From JAZDGX01 sp964482205 (GTDB lineage Bacteria; Eisenbacteria; RBG-16-71-46; CAIMUX01; WJJG01): 64,000 bases of DNA. A model generated the notes under the pieces. The model saw nothing but the letters and a program-made list of their open reading frames with translations, was not told the origin of the DNA and searched no databases. The position numbers and the translations under genes are program-made. Below, one piece after another: positions 7,697-16,266 of the stretch (the stretch's first letter is position 1; every line of letters starts with the position of its first letter). The stretch lies in the NCBI GenBank assembly GCA_964482205.1, contig CAYZWI010000012.1, forward strand, positions 1-64,000. The letters are read 5' to 3'.

Positions 7697-9601
7697 ATGG
7701 AGCAAAGAAGATCCGGAGGATTTGACGCTCGCACGCTGCTCGCGTTCGCGTTGATGATCCTCGTCTGGGTGGCCTTCACCCAATTCCTGATTCCCAAGAA
7801 ACCGCAGCAGCCTCGGGACGGGATCGAGACGACCGCGACGACGCCGTCGGGCGCCGAAACCGGTACGTCCCCGGACGCAGACCAACCTCGCCGGCTCCCG
7901 CCGTCTTCCGCGAACGGCGAAAACGCAAATGCAGGCGGAACCTTCGAGGCTTCCGGCCCGGCTCGCGTTCTCCAAAACCGCCTCCCCGCGGCGGAAAGCG
8001 ATGTCGTCATCGAATCGAAGCTCTACCGCGCGGTCTTTTCCTCCCGGGGCGCAAACATCCGGTCGTGGGTCTTGAAGAATTTCACCGACGCCGCCGGCGC
8101 TCCGGTGGATCTCGTTCCCAAGGACGGCGAAGGAGCGCTCTCGTTGCGGTGGGAGGGTCCCGAAGGCGAAGTCGACCTCGGCGGGACGGTTTTTCAAGTG
8201 GAGCAGACGGAGACCGACGCGTCGGGCAATCGCGTCGTCCGCTTCATCGCGGAAGGGCCCCTCGTGGCGCAAGGCGCCGCCTCGCCGGCGCAAACCGGCC
8301 TTGCGGCCGATCCCGCGTCCGGCCTGGGAGACGCGACGAGTGTTGCGCAGCCGGAGCCTGCGGTCCGCGTGGAGCGCACCTACATCCTCGGCGCCGACGG
8401 CTACGACATCCGCATGGAATTGCTCGTCGATGGAGTCTCCAATGAGCGCCAGAACCATCGAGTCATTCTCGGCTGGCCGTCCGGCATCCCGAACCTGGAG
8501 ACGCATGCTTCGCTCGACAAGCAGGGCAAGGCGGCAATAGCCCTCTTGGGCACGGAGCTGGTGAAGGACGGATTCGGAGGCTCCGGCTTCGGGTGCGGAT
8601 GCGGCGGGGGAAAAGCCTCTCATGCCGGAGTGCGTTCTTACGAGGGACAACTCCAATGGGCGGGCGTGCGAGGGAAGTACTTCTCCGGAATCCTGATTCC
8701 CGACGAGCTTGAGGCGGCCACCTTCCTGGCCGCTTCCGAGCCGGATCTCGATCAAGTCGGCATGATGCTCGTCCGGGCGATGGCCTTCGATGGTCCGACC
8801 GTTCATGACTACCGCCTCTACCTCGGCCCGATCGACTATCGCGTGCTTGCCGATCTGGACAAACAGGTCGGGAGGCATCTCACCCGCCTCGTCGACTACG
8901 GCGGCAAGCTCATCGCCCCGATCAGCCGCGCGACGCACTGGTTCCTGTTGACGGTCCATCGCGTGGTCCCGAACTACGGCATCGTCATCCTGCTGCTCGC
9001 GATTGCAGTGCGCATTCTCTTCCATCCGCTCACGGTCAAGTCGCTTCAGTCGCAGCGCAAGATGCAGGCGATCAAGCCCGAGGTCGATGAGATCAACGCC
9101 AAGTACAAGGACAATCCCGAGCAGCGCAGCAAGAAGACGATGGAGTTGTACAAGCGGTACGGCATCAATCCGCTGGGAGGATGCCTGCCGCTGCTCGTGC
9201 AGATGCCCGTGATCTACGCGCTCTACAATGTGTTGATGAACGCGATGGAGCTTCGGAAGGCGCCGTTCGCCCTCTGGGTCCGTGACCTGTCCTCTCCGGA
9301 CACGGTCGGCCGCATGATGGGCATTCCCATCAATGTCCTCCCCCTCCTCATGGCGGCGACCATGTTCTGGCAGCAGAAGCTGACGCCCACCGATCCCCGG
9401 CAAGCCCCGATGCTGGTGCTGATGCCGGTGATGATGGTCTTCTTCTTCTACGGACTGCCGTCCGGACTGGTGTTCTACTGGACCGTCACCAATCTTCTGG
9501 CAATCGCTCAGCAGTTGGCCATGAAACCTCCCCAACTCGCTCCCGCGATCGCCGCGGTTCCCCCGGAAAAGGCGCGCACGACGAAGCGAGCGAGGGCCTG
9601 A
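7697..9601 (+). CDS. yidC: Membrane protein insertase YidC
   Basis: Inserts and folds inner-membrane proteins with or without SecYEG. The 634-residue product has the long Gram-negative architecture: an N-terminal transmembrane anchor (about 10-32), a large periplasmic beta domain (about 85-380), then the conserved C-terminal insertase core from about 410. The core blocks VVPNYGIVILLLAIAVRILF, YKRYGINPLGGCLPLLVQMP and VLMPVMMVFFFYGLPSGLVF are readable. The periplasmic domain carries a glycine/cysteine loop (GFGCGCGGG, about 297-305) not expected in the family. The ATG at 7697 has a modest GGAG upstream. The 116-base gap after yidD shows nothing distinct. Confidence 0.97.
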   Translation: MEQRRSGGFDARTLLAFALMILVWVAFTQFLIPKKPQQPRDGIETTATTPSGAETGTSPDADQPRRLPPSSANGENANAGGTFEASGPARVLQNRLPAAESDVVIESKLYRAVFSSRGANIRSWVLKNFTDAAGAPVDLVPKDGEGALSLRWEGPEGEVDLGGTVFQVEQTETDASGNRVVRFIAEGPLVAQGAASPAQTGLAADPASGLGDATSVAQPEPAVRVERTYILGADGYDIRMELLVDGVSNERQNHRVILGWPSGIPNLETHASLDKQGKAAIALLGTELVKDGFGGSGFGCGCGGGKASHAGVRSYEGQLQWAGVRGKYFSGILIPDELEAATFLAASEPDLDQVGMMLVRAMAFDGPTVHDYRLYLGPIDYRVLADLDKQVGRHLTRLVDYGGKLIAPISRATHWFLLTVHRVVPNYGIVILLLAIAVRILFHPLTVKSLQSQRKMQAIKPEVDEINAKYKDNPEQRSKKTMELYKRYGINPLGGCLPLLVQMPVIYALYNVLMNAMELRKAPFALWVRDLSSPDTVGRMMGIPINVLPLLMAATMFWQQKLTPTDPRQAPMLVLMPVMMVFFFYGLPSGLVFYWTVTNLLAIAQQLAMKPPQLAPAIAAVPPEKARTTKRARA

Positions 9602-9676
9602 GCTCGATCCGCACGGGTCGCTCATGCCCGGACGATGCCGGCGCCACCCGCCGGCCCGAAGAAAGGAAGCAGCGGA

Positions 9677-10831
9677 ATGGAACGAAGCAACCAGAGAACC
9701 GAAGTCTTCTCCGAAGGACGAAATGTGGAAGAGGCCCTGCAGGCGGCCTGCGACAAGTTGAACACGACCCCAAATCAGGTTGAATACGAAGTCATCGAGG
9801 AAGGTGCGAGCGGCGGCGTGCTGGGATTCCTCAAAGGGCGCGTGACCAAGATCCGGGTTTGGAAGAAGTCGGAAACGGAACGCAAGCTGCACGAGCTGCT
9901 CAAGGGATTCATCCAGGCGCTCGACATGGATCTCAATTTCCAGATGGAACGCGTGGACGACGCATTCGAAGTCGAATTGAGCACCGAGGGGTCGGACGGT
10001 CTGTTGATCGGCCGGGGCGGCGAGACGCTGGCCGCCCTGCAGCACCTGGTCTCGCGCATGGCCTCGCACATGGATGAGACGTTGCGCGTGCGCGTGGACG
10101 TGGCCGGATATCGCAAGCGCCGCCAGGATCAGTTGCGTCGCAAGGCGCGCGAACTGGCCGACCGTTCGGTGTCGACGGGCCGCGAGGTGCCGACCGAACC
10201 GCTTCCGGCGGACGAACGCCGCGTCGTGCATCTTGCGCTGAGCGAGGACTCGCGGGTGGAGACGCGCGCGATCGGTGAAGGCTTGACCAAGCGGGTGATG
10301 ATCGTGCCCGTGCAGGGGCGGGCGGGCCGCAGGGAAGGCGGCGATCGACGCGAGCACGGCGAGCGCAGAGAGCACGGCGAGCGGCGCGAACCAGGAGAAC
10401 GCCTGGAGCGCGGCGAGCGCAGAGAAGAGGGCCGCGGGGAATTGAGCGAGCATCGCGGAGGGCGCCGTGCGTCCGAGCGCCCGGTTCGCCGTCCGTTGTC
10501 CGGCGACGCGGACGAGCACGCGGAGCCGGGCGAAGAAGCCCGCAGCCACGGTCGCAGAAACATCCGCGCGCGTGGACCGCGCCGCACTCGTGAGGATCGG
10601 CCCGAACCGGTCGCGGCTGGAGAGGAAGAGCGCAACCAGCCTTCCGAACCACCCAAGGAAACGCCTTCGACCGAAGAGGATTCTTACTTCCGGATCCCCG
10701 AGAGCATCGGGATCGTTGCCTCTCCATCGCGCGAGGAAGGGGGAGAGCCGGGAAGCCCGAGCGAAACCGAGGAATCCCGTCCCCTGACATTCGGGCGGCG
10801 CCCACGGGCGGGCCGCGGCCGGCGGAGATAG
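9677..10831 (+). CDS. jag: RNA-binding protein Jag/KhpB with a long repetitive tail
   Basis: KhpB/Jag proteins bind RNA and influence cell elongation and division. The start at 9677 (MERSNQRTEVFSEGR) is chosen because AGGAAG lies 8 bases upstream and it begins at the Jag_N domain. Domains in order are Jag_N (about 1-55), a KH domain with LIGRGGETLAALQHL (about 110-125) and an R3H domain ending in SEDSRVETRAIGEGLTKRVM (about 185-205). The remaining 170 or so residues are a disordered, charged tail with repeated GERRE(H/P) units at about 225-260. Typical family members end soon after R3H. It is the usual gene between yidC and mnmE. Confidence 0.93.
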   Translation: MERSNQRTEVFSEGRNVEEALQAACDKLNTTPNQVEYEVIEEGASGGVLGFLKGRVTKIRVWKKSETERKLHELLKGFIQALDMDLNFQMERVDDAFEVELSTEGSDGLLIGRGGETLAALQHLVSRMASHMDETLRVRVDVAGYRKRRQDQLRRKARELADRSVSTGREVPTEPLPADERRVVHLALSEDSRVETRAIGEGLTKRVMIVPVQGRAGRREGGDRREHGERREHGERREPGERLERGERREEGRGELSEHRGGRRASERPVRRPLSGDADEHAEPGEEARSHGRRNIRARGPRRTREDRPEPVAAGEEERNQPSEPPKETPSTEEDSYFRIPESIGIVASPSREEGGEPGSPSETEESRPLTFGRRPRAGRGRRR

Positions 10832-10970
10832 GGCCTCCTCGGGGCGAAGGGGACTGCGCGGAAAACGGCGCTGGGCGTCCCGGCGCCGATCACCGAGCCC
10901 GATTTCGCAGCATGCCCGCGGAATCGTCGAAGATTTCCGCGCATTCCACGCCGCGGATGAGAACCTGGTC

Positions 10971-12791
10971 ATGAAAGCCGACACGATTGCCGCTCTCGCG
11001 ACGGGCCGGGGCTCCGCCGCCTTGGCCGTCGTCCGCATGTCGGGAGCAGATGCGATTGCGATTCTCTCGCAGAGCTTCCGCCGCCATGCCGGAGAGCGGA
11101 TCAACCCTCGCCTGCCGCGGCGGACGGATCCCGCACACGACGATTCGTTCTCGTCCCAACCCTCGGGCGCGCATGCGAGTGCGCGCACGCGGCTGCAGGC
11201 GGACTCGTTTCCGTCCCATCGATGCATGGTCGGAGTGTTTCTCGACGACCGTGGACCGGTCGATCAGGTCGTCGTCACGCTCTTTCGCGCGCCCCGTTCC
11301 TACACGGGAGAGGATGTCGTCGAGATTACTTCCCACGGCGGCTCGTGGACGCCCGGCCGCATCCTCGATCGTTTGCTCGCCTTGGGCGCCCGCCCCGCGA
11401 TGCCAGGAGAATTCACCCAGCGGGCCTTCCTGAACGGAAAGCTCGACCTTGCGCAGGCCGAGGCCGTCGAAGCGCTCGTTCGCGCGCGATCGGCGGATGC
11501 GGCTCAGGCGGCCCTGCGCGTGCTCCGCGGCGGGCTGCGCGATGCGCTCCACGAGCGAATGAACCAGCTCACCCTCGCCCTGGCCCTGATCGAAGCGGGC
11601 CTCGACATGGAAGAGGACGGTGCGGCGGACACCCTGGCTCCCGGTTTGGAAGAGCCGTCGGAGCGGGAAACGCCGGATCAGATTCTCCGCTCCGAGATCC
11701 TCTTTCTCGAACGCCTCGCCGACAACGGGCGGGCGGAAAGGCGAGCCGAGAACGGATGGCGGGTCGTGCTGCACGGTCGTCCGAACGCGGGGAAGTCGTC
11801 GATTTTGAATGCGCTTCTGGCTCGCGAGCGCGCGATCGTCTCCCCCCATCCGGGGACGACGCGCGACACGGTGGAAGCGTGTGTGGAATGGGACGGCCAC
11901 ACGCTGGTTCTCGTGGACACTGCCGGGATTGAGCCGGAAGAGCCTCAACCCGACGCCATTGCGTCCGGGCCGGCCGGAGGCGATGCGACCGAGCGAGGGG
12001 CGGTCGAGGACGATGCGACCGAGCGTAGGGCGGTCGAAAGCGATGCGACCAATGGTGAGGCAGCTCTTGCCCAACATGTCGAACGCGGTCACAGGCCTGC
12101 AACCGCGGATGGGATCACGCAGGCAGCCTCGGATCATACCCGCCGCGCCATCGATTCCGCTGCTCTTGTCGTGGAAGTGACCGATGTGCAAGCACAGACG
12201 CCGGAAGAGCTGGAACGCGATCTCGCTTCCTTGGCGCCTGGATCGCCCATCGTGATCGCCTTGCACAAGTGGGATCTCGAAGCGCGAAGCGAATGGAAGG
12301 AATGGTTGTCGCGCCGCGGAATCTCCGCCCTTCCTGGAATCGAGACGAGAGAGCGACTGGATCTTCCAGCCCACCCGCAGAATTCGGGAGCGGCCGCTCA
12401 GCGCGATTCCCGGTTGGACGATCGGCGGGTGCCGGCACGAAGAGACGGGGAAGGCGAGGCTGGCGGGAGGGCCTCCCGCTGGGTCGTCGCCTCGTCGGCG
12501 CAGTCGCCTCCGGGAACCGAGCCATTGCGGCTTGCGATTCTCGCCGCCCTTGCTCCCGATTCCGAGCAGGCGGCGGAAGCGCTTCTCGTCAGCGACCGGC
12601 AGGCAGGCAAAATCGAACAGGCGCTGATTTCCTTGCGTGCGGCGCGACGAATTCTCCAAGAGAGGGGCGAATACGAGCTGGCCGCGTGCGAATTGCGTGG
12701 CGCGCTCGATCGTCTGGGAGAGATCCTGGGCCGTTCGGCCGGGCCCAGGGTTCTCGAAGAGATCTTCTCCCGATTCTGCGTCGGCAAATGA
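10971..12791 (+). CDS. mnmE: tRNA uridine-5-carboxymethylaminomethyl(34) synthesis GTPase MnmE, with insertions
   Basis: MnmE and MnmG modify the wobble uridine of several tRNAs. The N-terminal folate-binding domain (from TIAALATGRGSAALAVVRMS), the helical domain and the G domain are all present, and the protein ends in FCVGK, matching the catalytic FCIGK. In the G domain, G1 is GRPNAGKSS (269-277) and G3 is DTAG (316-319), but the G4 motif NKxD reads HKWD (432-435). At 606 residues it is about 150 longer than usual. One insertion (about 48-75) interrupts the N-terminal domain, and a repetitive one (about 322-375) follows G3 in switch II. Confidence 0.95.
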   Translation: MKADTIAALATGRGSAALAVVRMSGADAIAILSQSFRRHAGERINPRLPRRTDPAHDDSFSSQPSGAHASARTRLQADSFPSHRCMVGVFLDDRGPVDQVVVTLFRAPRSYTGEDVVEITSHGGSWTPGRILDRLLALGARPAMPGEFTQRAFLNGKLDLAQAEAVEALVRARSADAAQAALRVLRGGLRDALHERMNQLTLALALIEAGLDMEEDGAADTLAPGLEEPSERETPDQILRSEILFLERLADNGRAERRAENGWRVVLHGRPNAGKSSILNALLARERAIVSPHPGTTRDTVEACVEWDGHTLVLVDTAGIEPEEPQPDAIASGPAGGDATERGAVEDDATERRAVESDATNGEAALAQHVERGHRPATADGITQAASDHTRRAIDSAALVVEVTDVQAQTPEELERDLASLAPGSPIVIALHKWDLEARSEWKEWLSRRGISALPGIETRERLDLPAHPQNSGAAAQRDSRLDDRRVPARRDGEGEAGGRASRWVVASSAQSPPGTEPLRLAILAALAPDSEQAAEALLVSDRQAGKIEQALISLRAARRILQERGEYELAACELRGALDRLGEILGRSAGPRVLEEIFSRFCVGK

Positions 12792-12862
12792 GGCAAGCGG
12801 GAACGACCGAACCGGCGTCTTCCGGATCTTCCCGGCCCGCCAGCACACCGCCTGAGGATCAC

Positions 12863-14905
12863 ATGGACACGCGGGAACGAAGCGATCCATCGGAAACCCA
12901 AGGACGAATGCGTCTGCCGGCCCGGGTGGACGCCGTCGTCGTTGGGGGTGGGCACGCGGGGATGGAGGCGGCCTGGGTTCTCGCGCGGCGCGGTCACAGC
13001 GTGGCGCTCATCACCATGGATGCAGCCGGACTCGGGCGCATGTCGTGCAACCCCGCGATCGGAGGAATTGCCAAGGGGCAACTGGCGCGCGAAATCGACG
13101 CGCTCGGCGGAATGATGGGCCGCTTGATCGACCGGGCGGGAATCCATTTTCGCATGCTGAATCGCCGCAAGGGCCCAGCCGTGCGGTCGCCTCGCGGACA
13201 GGCGGACAAGCAGCGGTACACGAAAGAGGCGACCCTCATGCTGCTTGGTCTGCCTTCGTTGCTGATCGTCGAAGGGCAAGTCACGGGACTGGCTTTCGAG
13301 CGCTCCTCGGAAAACGAGAAGCGCGTAACCGGAGTGTTGCTGGACGCGCGCGATCGTGAGTTCGATCACAAGCGCGAACTCGAGCACGATTGCGAGCGGG
13401 CGCGGATCCTTCGGATTTCCAAGGCGACCGATCTCCAATCGGATGTCGTGATCCTCGCGCCCGGCACTTTCCTGAGGGGGTCTCTTTATTGCGGATTGAA
13501 CCGCACCTCGGGAGGGAGGCGGGCGGAGCCGCCGGCGGATGAGCTTTCCGCGGCGCTTCTCACAATGGGACTCGAGCTCGGACGGTTGAAGACCGGAACG
13601 CCTCCCAGGATGTTTCGCGATTCGATCGATGTCTCCAAGATGGAAGAGCAGCGCGGGGACGAACCTCCGCCGCGGTTTTCCTTCTTCGAAGACGGCGAGG
13701 TGCGGAACCTGGCGGTCTGTCATCTCACGCGCACGAATGAGCGCACGCACGATGTCATTCGCCGGTCGCTGGATCGTTCGCCGTTGTATGGCGGGCTCAT
13801 TCGAGGAGTGGGGCCGCGCTACTGCCCATCGATCGAAGACAAGGTTGTTCGCTTTCCCGACCGGGCGAGCCATCACCTATTTCTCGAGCCTGAGGGCCTC
13901 GATTCTCCGCTCGTTTACCCGAACGGCATCTCCACCTCGCTTCCCCTCGACGTCCAGGAGGCCTTCGTCCGCACCATCGACGGAATGGAAGATGCCCGCA
14001 TTGCGCATCCGGGATATGCGGTCGAATACGATTTCCTGCTGACCTCGCAGATCGATTCGCGTTTGGGAGTTCGAGGGTTCGATGGCCTGTATTCGGCGGG
14101 GCAGATCAACGGGACATCGGGCTACGAGGAGGCGGCCGCCCAGGGAATCGTCGCGGGATTGAACGCCTGCGCGCAATTGGAGCGACGCCCTCCGTTCGTG
14201 CTGAGGCGCGACCAGGCTTACATCGGGGTGTTGATTGACGACCTGATCACGAAAGTGCCGGCCGAGCCCTATCGCATGTTCACTTCGCAGTCCGAATACC
14301 GGTTGCTTCTGCGACAGGACAACGCCGATTTCCGTTTGAGCGAGCTCGGGTATGAGCGCGGATTGCTCACGAGCGAGGAACGAAGACGAGTGACCGTGCG
14401 GTGGGAGGCGATGGATCGCGAACGGGAACGGTTGCGCGCCGGACGGGTGAGGCGCGCCGCTTTTCCCATGGATCAAGGCGATGTCGGGAAGTCCATGGAG
14501 GAAGTTCTGCGAAGGCCGGAAGTGGCCCTCACGGATCTCGAAAAGCTGGGATTCCAACCCGGCATTCCGTGGGCCGACTATGCAAGCCTCGAGGCCGATA
14601 TCAAATATGAAGGATACATTCCAAGATTGTTGAAGGACATCCAGCAGCGCCTATTCATGGAAGAGGGATTGATCCCGGGCAGAATGCTCGACAACCCGCC
14701 TCAATCCTTATCGCGCGAAGCAAGAGAAAAGTTGCAACTGCATAGGCCGCAAACACTTGGGCAGGCATCCAGAATACCGGGAATCACTCCGTGCGATGTC
14801 TCGCTCATGATGATCCTGATCCATGCAGGCAAAGACCCTGCAGGTCCAGGCCGAGGGGGATCCGGTGCGCCTACTCTGCTGGGCGATGACCCCGATCAGC
14901 GATGA
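12863..14905 (+). CDS. mnmG: tRNA uridine-5-carboxymethylaminomethyl(34) synthesis enzyme MnmG
   Basis: The FAD-dependent partner of MnmE (older name GidA). The start ATG at 12863 has TGAGGA upstream and gives 680 residues. The N-terminal dinucleotide-binding motif is VVVGGGHAGMEAA (about 19-31), followed by the family signature MSCNPAIGGIAKGQLAREID and, later, FLRGSLYCGLN. GQINGTSGYEEAAAQGIVAG marks the FAD_GIDA region, and the helical C-terminal domain that contacts MnmE contains YASLEADIKYEGYI. A 30-residue glycine-rich tail extends beyond the usual end. It lies 71 bases downstream of mnmE. Confidence 0.97.
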   Translation: MDTRERSDPSETQGRMRLPARVDAVVVGGGHAGMEAAWVLARRGHSVALITMDAAGLGRMSCNPAIGGIAKGQLAREIDALGGMMGRLIDRAGIHFRMLNRRKGPAVRSPRGQADKQRYTKEATLMLLGLPSLLIVEGQVTGLAFERSSENEKRVTGVLLDARDREFDHKRELEHDCERARILRISKATDLQSDVVILAPGTFLRGSLYCGLNRTSGGRRAEPPADELSAALLTMGLELGRLKTGTPPRMFRDSIDVSKMEEQRGDEPPPRFSFFEDGEVRNLAVCHLTRTNERTHDVIRRSLDRSPLYGGLIRGVGPRYCPSIEDKVVRFPDRASHHLFLEPEGLDSPLVYPNGISTSLPLDVQEAFVRTIDGMEDARIAHPGYAVEYDFLLTSQIDSRLGVRGFDGLYSAGQINGTSGYEEAAAQGIVAGLNACAQLERRPPFVLRRDQAYIGVLIDDLITKVPAEPYRMFTSQSEYRLLLRQDNADFRLSELGYERGLLTSEERRRVTVRWEAMDRERERLRAGRVRRAAFPMDQGDVGKSMEEVLRRPEVALTDLEKLGFQPGIPWADYASLEADIKYEGYIPRLLKDIQQRLFMEEGLIPGRMLDNPPQSLSREAREKLQLHRPQTLGQASRIPGITPCDVSLMMILIHAGKDPAGPGRGGSGAPTLLGDDPDQR

Positions 14906-14923
14906 GCGACCAATGAGAGATCG

Positions 14924-15850
14924 ATGAGCAAGAAGACGGATCCAAGAAAAAAGCACGACAGAGGGCCTGGCGATTCTTCCAGAATGAAGCAGAGGCACTC
15001 GCGCAAGAAACGAATGCCGAGGTTTTCCTCCGACCTTCGAAGAATCTCAATGGACGAGGACGGGCGCACCGCCGCCTCCGACTGGCCTGCCCAGATTGAC
15101 GAGCTATTGAAGCAAGTATCGGCCAGCGGCGTGCACATCGAAGAAGGCGCGGCCCAGCGGTTGCTACGATTTTGTCAGGAAGTCCAAAGGGCGGCCAGTC
15201 TCGTCAACCTCGTTTCGAAAGCCGATCTTCCGCAACTGCCGGCCAAACACATCGCCCCAAGCCTGGTGGTCCTTCGGGTCAAGAATCCGTTACCCGGCGA
15301 GAAGTGGATCGATGTCGGAACCGGCGGCGGTTTTCCGGGCATGGCAGTCAAGCTTTCAAGGCCTGATGTCCGAATGACCCTTCTCGACTCATCTGAGAAG
15401 AAGGTCGCTTTTCTGAAGGGGGTCGCGCAGGTTCTTGGCTTTCCAGACCTGGAGATCGTGCGCGCCCGGGTGGAGTCTCTTGGCGAGGTACCCTTCATAC
15501 CGGCGAGCATGGTGCGGGCCACGGATGGCGAACGGGAGGATGGCGAACAGCCAGGTCACGAACAGGCGGGAGGCACAAGGGCTGGTTTAGAACCGAAGCC
15601 GCTGATCTTGGCAGGGAGACCAGTATTTGATGTCATTCTGATGCGGGCAGTCGCCTCCCTGGAAAAGTCGCTGGAACTGATCGAGCCGATCTCTTGTTCG
15701 GGCACGCTATTGCTGACATTCAAAGGCCCTGGATGGGAGGACGAAATCCGGGCGGCCGAGAAGAACATGCGAACCTACGGTTGGGAATTTGAAGGAGTGT
15801 TCAGCGTGCCCTGGGCGCAAGCGAGAATCCTTCGTCTCCTACACACCTGA
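14924..15850 (+). CDS. rsmG: 16S rRNA (guanine(527)-N(7))-methyltransferase RsmG
   Basis: Methylates G527 of 16S rRNA using S-adenosylmethionine. The Rossmann methyltransferase core is clear: LVNLVSKADL, then motif I WIDVGTGGGFPGMAVKL (about 128-144), motif II LLDSSEKKVAFLK and the later MRAVASLEKSLELI. At 308 residues it exceeds the usual 205-240. About 45 extra residues lie at the N terminus (very basic), and a polar insertion of about 40 residues (about 200-235) falls between the fourth strand and the next core strand. The gene closes the conserved mnmE-mnmG-rsmG series before parAB and is 18 bases after mnmG. Confidence 0.94.
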   Translation: MSKKTDPRKKHDRGPGDSSRMKQRHSRKKRMPRFSSDLRRISMDEDGRTAASDWPAQIDELLKQVSASGVHIEEGAAQRLLRFCQEVQRAASLVNLVSKADLPQLPAKHIAPSLVVLRVKNPLPGEKWIDVGTGGGFPGMAVKLSRPDVRMTLLDSSEKKVAFLKGVAQVLGFPDLEIVRARVESLGEVPFIPASMVRATDGEREDGEQPGHEQAGGTRAGLEPKPLILAGRPVFDVILMRAVASLEKSLELIEPISCSGTLLLTFKGPGWEDEIRAAEKNMRTYGWEFEGVFSVPWAQARILRLLHT

Positions 15851-15896
15851 GCTCTGCGTCCCGCGTGGGGCTCAGCCCGCGGCCAGCCGGGCTTGA

Positions 15897-15912
15897 TGTT
15901 TCACGTGAAACA
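15897..15912. promoter_or_regulatory. parS centromere site 1
   Basis: Perfect 16-base palindrome TGTTTCACGTGAAACA, the consensus ParB-binding centromere, located in the rsmG-parA gap. Confidence 0.95.
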
Positions 15913-15932
15913 CCTCCATCAGACCCGGCTCG

Positions 15933-15948
15933 GGCAGGCCGGCCTGCC
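15933..15948. repeat. 16-base perfect palindrome between the two parS sites
   Basis: GGCAGGCCGGCCTGCC is its own reverse complement and lies almost midway between the two parS palindromes. It continues into GCC-rich repeats to about 15963. Function unknown; it may form a cruciform or hairpin, or terminate rsmG transcription. Confidence 0.6.
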
Positions 15949-15968
15949 GGCCTGCCGGCCGCCCAGGA

Positions 15969-15984
15969 TGTTTCACGTGAAACA
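15969..15984. promoter_or_regulatory. parS centromere site 2
   Basis: A second perfect TGTTTCACGTGAAACA, exactly 72 bases downstream of site 1, upstream of the parAB genes. Confidence 0.95.
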
Positions 15985-16078
15985 TGAGCCGGGGGGGCGG
16001 GCGACACGGGACTTCCTTCCCGACCGGATCTATGCTCTGCCGAAGAGCGAGGATCGCTCAAAAGAAGCACGCACGAAA

Positions 16079-16108
16079 TTGACATCGGGCGCTCTCCAAT
16101 GCTAGTTT
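16079..16108 (+). promoter_or_regulatory. Candidate promoter for parAB
   Basis: A perfect -35 TTGACA at 16079-16084 is followed after 18 bases by TAGTTT (16103-16108), a weak -10. It lies about 160 bases upstream of parA. The rest of the rsmG-parA gap (415 bases) holds the two parS sites and no gene. Confidence 0.35.
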
Positions 16109-16266
16109 TTCGCGCAGGAAGCTCCCAGGTGCCACACAAGCTTTTGATTTGAAGCTCATTTGCGCTCGGAGGGAGTCCAGGGAGGGAGTCTGCCTGCCTT
16201 CTCTCACGATGCAGCTCTAGGAACGACACTGGCGAAGCGGTTGAACGCCAGAAATGCGGGTGCGCG

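Noticed and set aside
7550..11227. 1225-codon minus-strand open frame over yidC and jag
   Set aside because: Antisense to strongly conserved YidC and Jag; composition is an arginine-rich translation of the opposite strand.
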